Shown here: piece by piece, positions 12,925 to 23,889 of the stretch | Position numbering within the stretch: position 1 is the first letter of the stretch | How the letters are laid out: each line of letters begins with the position of its first letter | Assembly (NCBI GenBank): GCA_020152595.1 | Contig: JAIGNY010001912.1 | Location: 2,605,001-2,669,000 of the forward strand | Length of the DNA stretch: 64,000 bases | Direction of reading: 5' to 3' | Source of the DNA: Chiridota heheva | Lineage: Eukaryota; Echinodermata; Holothuroidea; Apodida; Chiridotidae | Notes under the pieces: generated by a model | Databases searched by the model: none | What the model was told of the DNA's origin: nothing | Seen by the model: the letters and a program-made list of their open reading frames with translations, nothing else | Made by a program: the position numbers and the translations under genes

Positions 12925-13070
12925 CTATATATATATATATAAATATATCTATATATATATCTATATTTATCTATATATCTATCTATCTATCTATATAATA
13001 TATATATATATATAATACATATATACATATATATATAAATATATATATATATTATATATACACATCTACT
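12925..13070. repeat. TA/TATC microsatellite
   Basis: Alternating TA dinucleotides with embedded TATC tetranucleotides over about 140 bp. A simple-sequence tract. Confidence 0.9.
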
Positions 13071-15479
13071 TTAGATGTATACCTTACATTATATTGTTAA
13101 ACCTGACAAATATTTGCCACTCTTATGTGCATCTACCTTAGATGTCTACCTGACACCTTTTTTAATCCTGAAAAAAATTGTCACTCTTATCTACTTCAGA
13201 TGTCAACTGGTTGTTTTCTTTAGATGTCTAATCAATATCTTTAGCTGTCTAACAGATATTATCCATCACTGTTAACCACAAGTATGAGGCATTGCTTTAG
13301 ACTGTAGTTACCTGTTAGTCTCTATATCACATATTGTATGCCTATGTATTACCCATTGGATTGAGTTTGAATACTGTACGCAACATTACAACTTAGCATC
13401 CACTATGGAACAATGTGAAGATTAGCCTTGAGATTTTACAGGTTGTTTAAATGCAGAAATTTTGAAAATTAAGGGGCTGATATATTTAAAGGTATAGAAA
13501 TATTTGTGAAATTGTAAATGAAATCAAGATTAAAACATGTATAGCATTATGTTTAAGCTAAGCTGATTTGCATTGGGGTTGTTTTATTGAATCAATTCTT
13601 TTTAAGTTGAACTAGAATATCAAGCAGATTTTAAAGGCCTACCATTTAAAAGAAAATTAATTGAGAAACATCTAGGCCGAGGTTGATGTCATAATAATAT
13701 AGAAAAAAAGTATCAGTATCAAAGTCTATATCATATGCTTGTTAGCAAAAATCTTTCTGTCACCATTGACACTCATTTGGCATCATGACTGGTAATGTTT
13801 GGAGCCATATGGAAACAAAGTTACACCTATTTCTTCATAATCTTGAATATTTCATAATGATATAAGTCAGGGAGTTGCCATTTTCTACTGGCAACTCCCT
13901 GTATAAATGAACTATTATTTTATAGGAAGTGTAGATTATTCACTTACAACATATTTGTTTCAATAGCTGCAGGCCTACCTCAGTTTTCGATTAACAAGTT
14001 AAACTTAAGGATACTGAAATGATTGTATTCACTGAATTCACCTATTGTCAGCCTGATGAAATGTGCAATATTAATTAAAGGTTCTCTGATTTAAGTGCTG
14101 TTCATCTTTCAATGTATCAAATACTTTTAATATTTGTTCTTGAACATCTTTTTGAAAAGAACTATAAAATAGCTGTTAATGTTTAATGTAAAACACTGAA
14201 AAATATTTTTATTTCAAGAGTTGGCTTTAATGGCAACCCATTAACAGTTTTAGCTTCAAAGCAATGTATTTATACTTTGCTAAGACAGCTAGGCTTAATA
14301 AAGTCATTAGCTATATCATAATGATAGTTTAACAAAACTTTAAACAAGTGAAATATGCATTAATGATATTTTTCTACTATGGAAAAGAAAACATTGCTGT
14401 AAATTGTATTTACAGGGTGTCTGACAGTAACTTGCATACAACCATGACATTAAAAATATTAAATTGTAATAACTTGCCATTCTCCATGCTGAGATAATTA
14501 ATTCTTAATAGCAAATTTATTAAGATTTATGCACTCTCTTTCATTAATTACTTCGCAAATGATCAAGTTACTTTTAAATTCCTTGTTAAAACATACAAAT
14601 AATTTAAGTTTTAGACAGGGACAGGGTGGCACTAGGCAGTTATAGTTGTAGGGTAAATCTAGTTAACTCTAGTTAACTTCAGGACAAAATTGATAAACTA
14701 GTCAGTGTAGGGCTAAGATGAACAATGTTTATGACTGCTCAGTCTCCCTTCATTCAAATGAGATACCTTTCAAGAATTTTCTTTAGGGATTTTGAAATAA
14801 CTTTAACAGTAAGAATTTATTTTTCAATTTAAATTATTCTACTTAGACCAAAAACTTGTCATTTTTGTAAAAGTTGTCATTTTTGTATAAATTGACATTT
14901 AACCTAGGCCTAGTAGGCCTACGCCCGCCGCCCGTGGTGGAAATATCCCCAGCAGTACGTCTAACGTTAGCCCTGGCCTACCTCAAAATTTGTTAGGACC
15001 AGCGATGCAGTATGTTCAAGATTTGGCAAAACTCGATTCAAATTCTTCATACATACACCAGAACCCATGTATACTGAGTATAAACAGACATATTCTATGG
15101 TGAAGTCATGCCAACGTCTGAAAGTTATGTCAATTTAATCTTAAATTATCTCGCTGAACTGGAACATCGTAAGTGGTAGGCCTTATGTTAATGACAAAAT
15201 GCATGATTCAACGTTAATTTTGTACTTTATGACTTTTGTTCTTAATGACAATGGTTCCCGTCCTCCAAAAAAATACAAAATCTTACAAAGAAACTCAGCT
15301 GGTTTTCATGTCTGCACAATGCCAATTAATCTAAACGGAAATGTTAAAACAGCAATTTTCAGTGGAATGAAAAATATTCAAAAAACTTGTCTCTATCGTA
15401 TCTTGTCGTTTTCTCCGCCCGGCACAGCTGGTATGCTATCACTCAGCTCGTTATGCATGCACTGTTCCTGAGTGGCATA
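13071..15479. other. no gene; one perfect short hairpin
   Basis: About 2.4 kb of AT-rich sequence without recognisable coding or repeat families. A perfect 13-bp inverted repeat lies at 13868-13901. A stretch near 14930 has 'cctaggcctagtaggcct' words. Confidence 0.5.
13868..13901. other. perfect 13-bp stem, 8-nt loop
   Basis: Left arm 'cagggagttgcca' (13868-13880) is exactly complementary to 13889-13901, with loop 'ttttctac'. Pairing stops at both outer ends. The arms are GC-richer than their surroundings. No T-run follows directly. Function unknown. Confidence 0.7.
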
Positions 15480-15600
15480 GTTGACCATGCTGGAACAAGT
15501 ATGGCGTCCATAAATGCATCACGATTTTTTGTACAGAAGTTTCGTCTCTCGGCTTTTGGCTTATACGTAGTATAGGGCGAATGACATCAAGGTCACTGGA
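15480..15600 (-). repeat. dispersed repeat, inverted partner of 11455-11580
   Basis: The complement shares 'tcattcgccctatactac', a 'gccgagaga' word and 'ccatacttgttccagc' with 11455-11580. The opposite orientation, 4 kb apart, suggested an element with these as inverted ends, but homology does not extend to a clean terminus. Family unknown. Confidence 0.5.
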
Positions 15601-15699
15601 AATATGGCGATTCTCACATTTACAAATATATACACAAATATATTTCAATTCTCTCAGCGGTAACATTTTATTAATATATGTATATATTTATAAACATTT

Positions 15700-15872
15700 T
15701 ATTAACATTAAAAAAATGTGTTTTGGCTGTAACATCTACCAGCTGTGGTCTCTGGGGAAGGCTCACAGAACATATTAATCACATATAAACATTTTATCAA
15801 CATTTGAAAAATGTGCTTTGGCTGTAACATAACATCTACCAGCTGTGGTCTCTGGGGAATGCTCACAGAACA
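15700..15872. repeat. tandem duplication, about 118-bp spacing
   Basis: The sequence around 'ttggctgtaacatctaccagctgtggtctctggggaa' and 'gctcacagaac' occurs twice, first at about 15705-15770, then at about 15802-15872. The second copy has a duplicated 'aacat'. A simple local duplication in noncoding DNA. Confidence 0.75.
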
Positions 15873-16184
15873 ATCGCGTATGAATTCATTCACAGATAAC
15901 AAACATTGATGCTGTGGCTGCTAATATAATGGTCAACATTTGAGTTTACAAGAATGCTTAAAACAAACTTTTTCACTGATTAATCAAAGTGGAAATAACA
16001 TGAGAGAGCAAGGTGTGAATACACATTCATTTCAAGCACATAAATCTATCAATCTGAGAATGTATCACTCCAGATAATATCTTCAACTTTTGTGGACCTT
16101 TTTTATTAAGAATGTCACTCACTAATCAATTGTTTCTGATGAAGAAAAAAAAATCAATTAAATGAAGTTAAAGAATTGTAAAGC

Positions 16185-17045
16185 ATGGATCCCATCCTAT
16201 GTCCTGCATTAATCCAACCATATGTCCCACATGGAATCCCACATGGATCCCATCCTATGTCCCACATTAATCCAACCATATGTCCCACATGGCATCCCTC
16301 CCTGTGTCCAACATGGCATCCCTCCCTATATTCCCCATATTATCCCACCTTATATTCCTGCATCAGTGACTTCCCAATCTGATGTCCCACATGGCATCCC
16401 CACCTATGTTCCACATGTTCATATCCTACTTTATGTCCCACATATGGCATCACATCCCATATCCCCATGGACTTCTACGTTATGTCCCACATAACCTCCT
16501 ACCCTATGTCACACACGGCATCTTAACTTATGTCATACTCTGTGTTACTCGTGGCATCCCACCCCATGTCCCACATGACATTCCACCCTATGTCCCACAT
16601 GGCATCCCACCGCATGTCCCACATGGCATCCCACCCCATTTCCCACATGGCATCCCACCCCATGTCCCACATGATATCCTATGTCCCTAATGACATCCCA
16701 TCCCATAGCATTCCACCCTATGTCCCTCATGGCATTCCGCCATCTATCCCACATAACATCCCACCCTGTTCCACATGGCATCCCACCCCATGTCCCACAT
16801 GGCATAGGCTCCATAAGAAGTCTTGTCCTAGCTATCAGTCCCTGATTGAGCACACTACAGTATGTATGAAAGTCTGTCAGTCCATATAATAACTTATATG
16901 CAAATGACTTGTTGGATAAGAAAAAAGGGCGGAGTCAAATAATTAGGCCTTGGTGCATATCACATGGTATATATTCTATCCTATGTCCCGTATGGCCCCC
17001 ATCCATGTCCCATATGACATCCCTCCCTATGTCCACATGCAGTCA
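16185..17045. repeat. minisatellite, about 24-bp unit
   Basis: Degenerate copies of 'catcccaccccatgtcccacatgg'-type units run from about 16185 to 16805 and briefly again at 16960-17040. Because the unit is a multiple of three, several frames stay open on both strands (SHMASHPM-type on plus, VGHGVGCH-type on minus). These are not genes. The sequences after the two blocks ('agtcttgtc' plus a 'ctgattgagcacacta'-like word) also resemble each other. Confidence 0.85.
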
Positions 17046-17603
17046 CATCCTGCAACACTCCCTGACTGAACATACTAAGAAAGTCTTGTCAGTTCATAGA
17101 CTGTAGCAACTTCATGCAAATAAACACAACAATAAAGGCAATGTTTAATAATCATGATTGATACAGGGTTGGTGCACAAATATTTCAAAGAAGTTTAAGG
17201 GTTTTAAACCTCTAGTGTTATGAGAGACACTTAAGGAGCTCTAAAGAATTTTGGGAAATTATATCATCTTACAGTTACCTTTGAAGGAAATATCAAATGT
17301 TTTGTAGATTTTTTAAGGAAACTATTCTTCAACCTCCCTTAAGAGTATAAAAGACTAACAATTAATTAGTAAGGAAATTCCAACCTTCCATGAGGATATC
17401 TGAAAAAACTTTAATTTTTTTTGGGAAACTCTGAAGAAACTTTAACATTTTCTGAAGAATTATTAAAAATCTTTAACATTCTGAGGATATCTCCGGCAAA
17501 ACTGTGGATGGCCGGACAGACAAAATCGTCATTACATAGGTTCCCATTATGCTTCGCATCTCACCAACAATGCTATGGCCTTGGAAGAAATCCAAGATAA
17601 TCT

Positions 17604-18031
17604 TTAACCCTTACTCTACCACGCGGCGATATTATCGCCGTTTTGGGTGCCCCGTCTTTGGCCCCGCCTCCCAAGCGCATTTTCAAAAAGTGCTTTAAGG
17701 GATATCGCCAACCCCGTCTTTGGCCCGCCCGACTTTTCTCCCAGAGGCGCATTTTCAAAAAGTGCTGGTAGAGTGCTGGTAGAGTAAGGGTTAATCAACC
17801 CAGCGACATATCGCCAACCAGAAAATATAGGCAGCATGATCGGTGGCGGCCCAGCGGGTCCCAGCGGAAGGGCCCGACTTTTCTGCCTGGAAGACAGAGG
17901 ACCCTTCTATAATCACGCCTTGTTTAACGCTTACTCTACCACGCGGCGATATTATCGCCGTTTTGGGTGCCCCGTCTTTGGCCCCGCCTCCCGAGCGCAT
18001 TTTCAAAAAGTGCTGGTAGAGTAAGGGTTAA
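17604..18031 (-). mobile_element. composite of two piggyBac-like MITE copies with a shared spacer
   Basis: The unit runs TTAA-CCCTTACTCTACC to GGTAGAGTAAGGG-TTAA. One copy is 17604-17794, enlarged by an internal partial duplication. A second is 17934-18031, with a one-base change in its left end. A spacer with 'aagacagaggacccttct' joins them. The same unit-plus-spacer order occurs at 24779-25376 in the opposite orientation. TTAA flanks and CCC ends are typical of piggyBac-type target use. No transposase is present. Confidence 0.75.
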
Positions 18032-18745
18032 GTGTTCAGATTGCAAATGATCATTACAGATAAACAAGTTAGGGATGAATCTTGGTGGGCCTAGGATTTC
18101 TGAGGTACTGTAGATTGTATTGGGTATGGGGATCAAATGAACTCAAATCACTCTAACCATGATGGAATTGCAATGGGCAATGCACTCTAGAAAGTACTAA
18201 TATGCTAGTTATTACTAGAATCAATTCATCTAAAAGAATGGACCTCACAGTTCACCAGTCTAGTATTGTTTACCCTATGCTAAGACCCTCAAGTGAAATA
18301 ATCTTGAATGTAGGACATTCATAACAAAGGTTTATGTTTGTCTTACCTCTCCAAAGTGGATTTTGCAGAGAGCTGACATCACATCGGTATGTCCAGCGGA
18401 AAAACAAGGATCCCTTTTACAACCTCCCAATTCATTAAATGTGAAGCTGTTTATGATATCACATCTTTCATTATGTAGTTAGTTGATGGATGTCAGAATG
18501 TGCAACAATGTTGTCACAAAGTCCATATCACAAATACATATCTACCACGTTTCTCTGCTAATGATCAAAGTAAGCCTTCAAGGTTCTTATCATATGAAAT
18601 TCCACAAATTACTCAATTTGTCTTACATTAAGAGTTTAATTAATTCAGAAGCTATGTTAAAGCTAATTTAAAAAGCTTAAACATATTTATGCAAATCTAA
18701 AATGGATTTAAAACCAGAACATGAATGATAATTGCAGTATTCATT
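18032..18745. other. no feature recognised
   Basis: Noncoding AT-rich DNA. The start ('ggtgggcctaggatttctgag') resembles 2085-2105, hinting at an old dispersed repeat. Nothing else can be delimited. Confidence 0.4.
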
Positions 18746-18945
18746 GAACAAACAAATAACTTTAAGAACAACAAGTTCAACAACAACGTCAACAATGTCA
18801 ACGTCATCAACAACAACAATGTCCACGTCACCACCAACAATGTCAACAACAACGTCAAAATTGACAACAACGTCAACAACAAACAACGTCAACAACAAAC
18901 AACGTCAACAACAAACAACGTCAACAACAACAACAACAATAATAA
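18746..18945 (+). repeat. AAC/GTC-rich simple repeat
   Basis: Imperfect iterations of 'aacaacgtc' and 'aacaatgtc' with plain AAC triplets. The plus-strand frames through it are Asn- or Thr/Ser-rich low-complexity translations without other domains and are not called as genes. Confidence 0.85.
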
Positions 18946-19330
18946 TACATTTTTCAATAATTTGTGTGTTCACAACAATGCATTCACATTAATGGCATTT
19001 TGTTTGATGATTATTTTCTCTGCTATCTTCTTCCCCGTATTCTGGTTATATTTATTAAAAAATCAGGTATCCCTGGCAAAAATACCATCTGCAAAACATT
19101 GAACAATTGTTCATAAAAATAATCCCAGGAAAAATATCATACAATTGAAAAAGTTTAATTAACTTTTAGAGATATGGGAAAATATTATTGTGCCATTCCA
19201 GTCTGTCACATAAGTAATGGATAGAGAATGGCCCTAGCAGACCACCAAGGTTTGCCAGGGATATGTTACTCAGAAGTTATCCAAATTACCATAAAAGGAA
19301 ATACTATGAAAGTCTACATTGTAAGTCATG

Positions 19331-19570
19331 TTAAAGGAGGACTAGATCGAAAAGTGAGGGCGCTCGTTTTGGCTAATTTCACACATATAATATCCACAAA
19401 AGATTGATAAACTTCATGCCTCCATAGCCCACAGACAACGTGAGGGCAAAGGTTACTTGAATATTTATATTACCCAGAAATTTGCTATACCACTGCATGC
19501 TAGATAATTATGTGTTTTTGAGAGACCCACTAAAAATATGCCCATACTTTTCGGTCTAGTGCTTCTTTAA
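19331..19570. mobile_element. TTAA-flanked MITE, 240 bp
   Basis: The left end reads TTAAAGGAGGACTAGATCGA and continues 'aaagt'. The right end, complemented, reads TTAAAGAAGCACTAGACCGA and continues 'aaagt'. The inverted ends are about 25 bp with a few mismatches. TTAA at both borders fits piggyBac-like insertion. No coding content. It lies 30 bp left of a hAT element. Confidence 0.7.
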
Positions 19571-19600
19571 ATCAAAGCTGGAGATGAAAGCCTAAAATAT

Positions 19601-20923
19601 TAGGGATGTACGGATATCCGGTCGGCGGATTATCCGGCGGATTTGGGAAAAATCGGTTCGGTTCGGGATTTTTTCCAAATCCGGCGGAACGGATTTTTAA
19701 CAATTTAACAATTGAAGATTTACTTTTTCCTCAATATTTGATTGTTTAGCTTGTTTATATGTTGCAGGATGTTTTGATTGGAGATGCTTGTGTAAAGGTG
19801 AAGTACTAAAGTTCTTTGGCAGGGATCCTGGTTTTCCTCTCCTTTATCCTTTTTTTGCACAAAATACATTCAGCAATTTCATCAGCTTGATCTTGGACAG
19901 TAAAATGTTTCCACATGAATGAGGATGCCTTGTTCTTTTTATGATGCCTATATTCAGTCTTTCCTCTGTATCACTGTAACTCTAATATGCCTGAAATAAC
20001 ACTTCAAACCTCATATATACATGTAGAAAGGAATAGCGTGAAATGCATTCACATATTGCCTCAAAAGAACAATAGACCCTTTGTCTTGCAGACTCCTGTC
20101 TGGTCTATAAGTCATCAGCATCACATTGAGATTGGGATCACTGTTTTTCTTAAGTATCTTACTTGGCTACAATGAAACTTGAACTTCTGAATGGTAAAAA
20201 TTAGGTAGTCAGGTAGTAGGACCAATCCAGATGTCATTGAAATATTGAATGATGGCTGAAAGTTTTTAAACATTATCAAATGTTTTGAGATGCAATTATA
20301 GTAAAGAGCCTAGGCTACAGCCTGTAGAAGCATGTATAACTTATTATACTTTTTTATTATATGGGGAATTTAATCCCCTCACCCCACCCCCTCCCCTCCC
20401 CCAAAAAAGTATTAAGTATGGCTTGGAATTTTAACAGTCCATTTATGATGATAAATGAAGAGGATAGACAGTTCTCTTTAGGTGCACAGTAATTTTTGCC
20501 ACAATTTTTAGACATTGCCCGTTGTTTTCATACTTTAATATCTTGATAGGGCTGAGACAATCATGCAAAATCACACTTTTCTTAAAACAGTACCCAGAAT
20601 CTTTCCTCTTATTAATATCTTCAAATTTTGCCTGAATTTCCAAATTAGGTACATGTTAGGATTAATCCAGAACTTTCACTAATTTTGATTTGATTTCATC
20701 ACAATATGCCCAATAATTGTTATTTTCCAAAAAATTGGGTTGCTAGCCATTAGTAGCCAACTTGCCAATCCCTGCCCCCACCCCTTTCCCTTTGTTTTTA
20801 AGATTATGAGAATTGTTGTAAGCAATGAAAAATCCGGTTCGGCGGATTTTATCCGCCGATTTCAACCTGGATCCGGCAAAATCCGGTTCGGCCGGATCAA
20901 AAATTTGGATCGGTACATCCCTA
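19601..20923. mobile_element. hAT-type non-autonomous element, TAGGGATGTA ends
   Basis: Inverted ends begin TAGGGATGTAC at 19601 and, complemented, at 20923. The exact 8-bp duplication 'taaaatat' lies at 19593-19600 and 20924-20931. Subterminal regions are rich in 'ccggcgga' and 'atccggttcgg' words on both sides, forming a longer imperfect inverted repeat. The 1.3-kb interior encodes no recognisable transposase. Confidence 0.85.
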
Positions 20924-20931
20924 TAAAATAT

Positions 20932-21499
20932 AGCAACAAACATATGAAAATATCTTTGTTGTACCTGCCTGAATCTACTGGCAGAGAGCCAGGAATTCCC
21001 CTCTTAAGATGACTGAAAACAATAAGGCTGAAAATAGCACATGAGTAAACTTCAAATAAACTGACATTAATGATCTGTATCATTACATGTCAAGTAAGTG
21101 AGAGAAAGATCTGGATACAGAGAACATTCCACATGAAACATTACATTCAATCATTGCATGCTGTAATTTGCAGTGTGACCACAAGGGATTTACACATTTT
21201 TGTTATCACATTCTTTCATCATCATCTAAATAACATTCTTAAAACAATGTTTGATGATTTAGAATGTGAGCACTTTTTTCTACCTGAAATGGTTTATAAA
21301 TTATGGGTGTGCAAAATTATCTAGTATATGAGGCAGCAGGGTATACTGTATGAGTTGACAGTTTTTATTTTTCAGTTTAACCACATCCCTGGGCAAGTCT
21401 AGCTGGAATCAACTGACTTTCCCAGCCATAACATCACAAAATTTGCAATAAACTTTGGTAAGCCCTACTTTAAAACTGAATAAGCTATTTTTAAGTAAA
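20932..21499. other. no gene; short dispersed-repeat match
   Basis: About 20945-20990 ('tatctttgttgtacc' then 'gcctgaatctact') matches the complement of about 28150-28195. Nothing else is recognised. Confidence 0.45.
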
Positions 21500-21939
21500 A
21501 TGATTCTGTCTTATCTTTGTAGAAATGACTGGTGTAGTAAGTCTACTATGGAAGATTGATGCTCATATCCTCACATTCTTAACAATTGTTAATGTTTTTT
21601 AAAGAAAATATATTTAACTTTTTTTCTATTTTAATTATTTTCCCTGAAACTTTCTTCAGGTGTTAAATTATAATTACCCTTACAAGATTCTGTTGACTAC
21701 TTTCCCGACATATCGAAGGACAAAATATGATAGAATACATAAAGACTTTGAGAAATTTGAGGCTATGACATCACAACTAGTCTGACTTCCATTGTTTTTA
21801 CACAAATGATGCCAAACTTCAAACTTAAATATCTCCTTAACGAAATAAGAATTTGAATGCTTTCTTCACTATTTTGTTTCTTTTGAAGTCATCTTTCATA
21901 TAAGATAAAACTTGCTTGACCCCTGAACTAATCCTTTAA
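21500..21939. mobile_element. TTAA-family MITE copy, incomplete left end
   Basis: The right end, complemented, begins TTAAAGGATTAGTTCAGGGG at 21939. Inside, 'gaggctatgacatcacaactagtctga' and an 'atatctcctt...aataag' block match 41280-41640 of the better copy at 41000-41674. The left terminus is not visible. No coding content. Confidence 0.6.
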
Positions 21940-22729
21940 ATGCCTCTGGCCCAGTCAAATGAAAGCCCAGCTGAGACAAAGTCCCTGTGGATTTAAATTG
22001 TTTCGTGAGTGGTTAAGATAATCCTGGTATTGCTTTAAGCAATGTGGTGTGATAATACAGGCTATGTGAGATATAGTCAGAAATGTATTAGAACTTACCA
22101 ATGTCATTCCTACTATTCTTACCAGTGATCTCATACTTGCAGATCCAGATCCGAGACAAATTTGATTTACTTCTTTGACAATTAATTGCCTCTTTCTGAA
22201 TTATTGGAAACATTGTTTGTTTAATTATTGATATGAGGTTATAACTTTACAAGAACATACTTTGGCCATGTGCTGATGTACCTTACCTTCTATATAAAAG
22301 AACCAGAACCAAAAGCTTTTGTGGTTCCGAAGCTTTTTTTTCTTCTTTTTTTCATAAGCTGATTGATTTGCAAAATTTGTATTAACTGTCATGTCATTGC
22401 ATGTCATGAAATATTTGTTCCAGGATATTTATTCAAAAGCCATGCAGATCAATAAAAATGTGCCAGGATATTTATTCAAAAGCCATGCAGATCAATAAAA
22501 ATGTTGACAACATTAGCATTTGCACTATAATTAAGAACATTTTTATACCAAAATGATGCAAAAATGGTTGCTCATTTGTCCACCCTTACTAAATAATATT
22601 CATGACATCACTATCACAACATTAGATCAGCTGTACAAACCATGATTCATCTGTGTATGCTATATGGCATAAATCCAATATTCCTTTCATGAGATACAAT
22701 TATGTGTTTACATCTTTTAGCATTTTCAC
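21940..22729. other. no gene; a 43-bp tandem duplication
   Basis: 'ccaggatatttattcaaaag' plus the following 'ccatgcagatcaataaaaatgt' occurs twice in direct succession (about 22421-22463 and 22464-22504), nearly identical. The rest holds nothing I recognise. Confidence 0.6.
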
Positions 22730-23880
22730 ATTGGGCCACACCTACCATGCATATTAATGACATCTGTTGACAGCATAAGCATGTACACAATAACCAAAAA
22801 TATTATCATGCCTTATATGAAGCAAAAATGGACATACACTTGCTCACTTATCACTAATATGTAATAAATTGTCACCAAAAACATTAGGGCACATCTGCAG
22901 ACTATGAGGTACAGTATCTGTGTACCACACATGATGTGAATCCAGTTCATAGTTTTGACATATCATGTTTACAAGCTTTTTGTTTGGAAAATCATATTAA
23001 GCCCCACCCACTAAGCATATTAATGAAAGTCACTGTCTTTTAACAATGAACACATACAGTTAGCTAACATCATTATTATAACAAATATGAAACAAAACAA
23101 GACATGTGATTGTCAAAATAAGAGCATTTCAAGATTTTTATAGTATGCCTTGCCTACTCATAAATATGCACGATATCACCACTGAAAACATTGAGGTACA
23201 TCTGCAGACATGGGCTATCTGTGTACCAAATATGACATGACTCCAGTTTACCATTCTTAAGATACTGTGTTTACGATTTCTTTTCAGCAAAATCATATTA
23301 GGCCCCGCCACAATTGATGAAATTCAACATTTTAACATCATAAACATGTACACAACAGCTAACATCATAATCATACCAAATAAGAAACACAACATTTGGT
23401 TCTTAAAATATGAATATTCAAGATTTTTATATTAAACCCCGCCTACTCATTAATATGCATGATGTCATCAGTAAAAACAATAGGGCACATCTAAGGACCA
23501 TGGGCTATCTGTGTACCAAATAGGACATGAACACAGTTTACCGTTCTTGAAATACCATGTTTACAAGCTCTTTTCAGCAAAATCATATTAAGCCCAGCCC
23601 ACTATGCATATTAGTAAATTCACATTTTTACATTATGAAGATGTACACACCAGCTAACATCATAATTATACCACATATGAAACAACAGATATACAGTTGT
23701 TAAAATACAAACATTTCAAGATTTTTATATTAAGCCCCGCCTACCCATTAATATGCATGACATCACCATCAAAAACAATGGGGCACATCTACGGACCATG
23801 GGCTATCTGTGTACCACATATGACATGAATCCACTACATATCGTTCTTGAGATATCACATTACCAGATGGTCTTCACAAA
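22730..23880. repeat. tandem array, about 290-300 bp period
   Basis: Landmarks recur in order: 'aagcccc(g/a)cc(c/t)ac', 'cattaatatgcatgacatca', 'gggcacatct', 'ccatgggctatctgtgtacca', 'gacatgaa', 'gttcttgagat', 'tgtttacaagc'. Matching landmarks such as 23148/23434/23731 and 23004/23300/23589 are about 286-298 bp apart, giving about four decayed units. Each unit has two related half-units ('aagcccc...' every ~147 bp). The same family recurs at 46520-47165. Noncoding. Confidence 0.75.
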
Positions 23881-23889
23881 CACACACAC

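Noticed and set aside
11455..15600. A 4-kb element bounded by the inverted segments at 11455-11580 and 15480-15600
   Set aside because: Homology ends raggedly inside both segments and no target duplication or shared terminus is visible.
16185..16853. His/Met/Pro-rich and Gly/His/Val-rich frames
   Set aside because: Minisatellite translations open on both strands.
18725..19102. 125-codon Asn-rich plus-strand frame
   Set aside because: It is a translation of the AAC/GTC repeat followed by AT-rich sequence, and the overlapping Thr/Ser frame is equally open.
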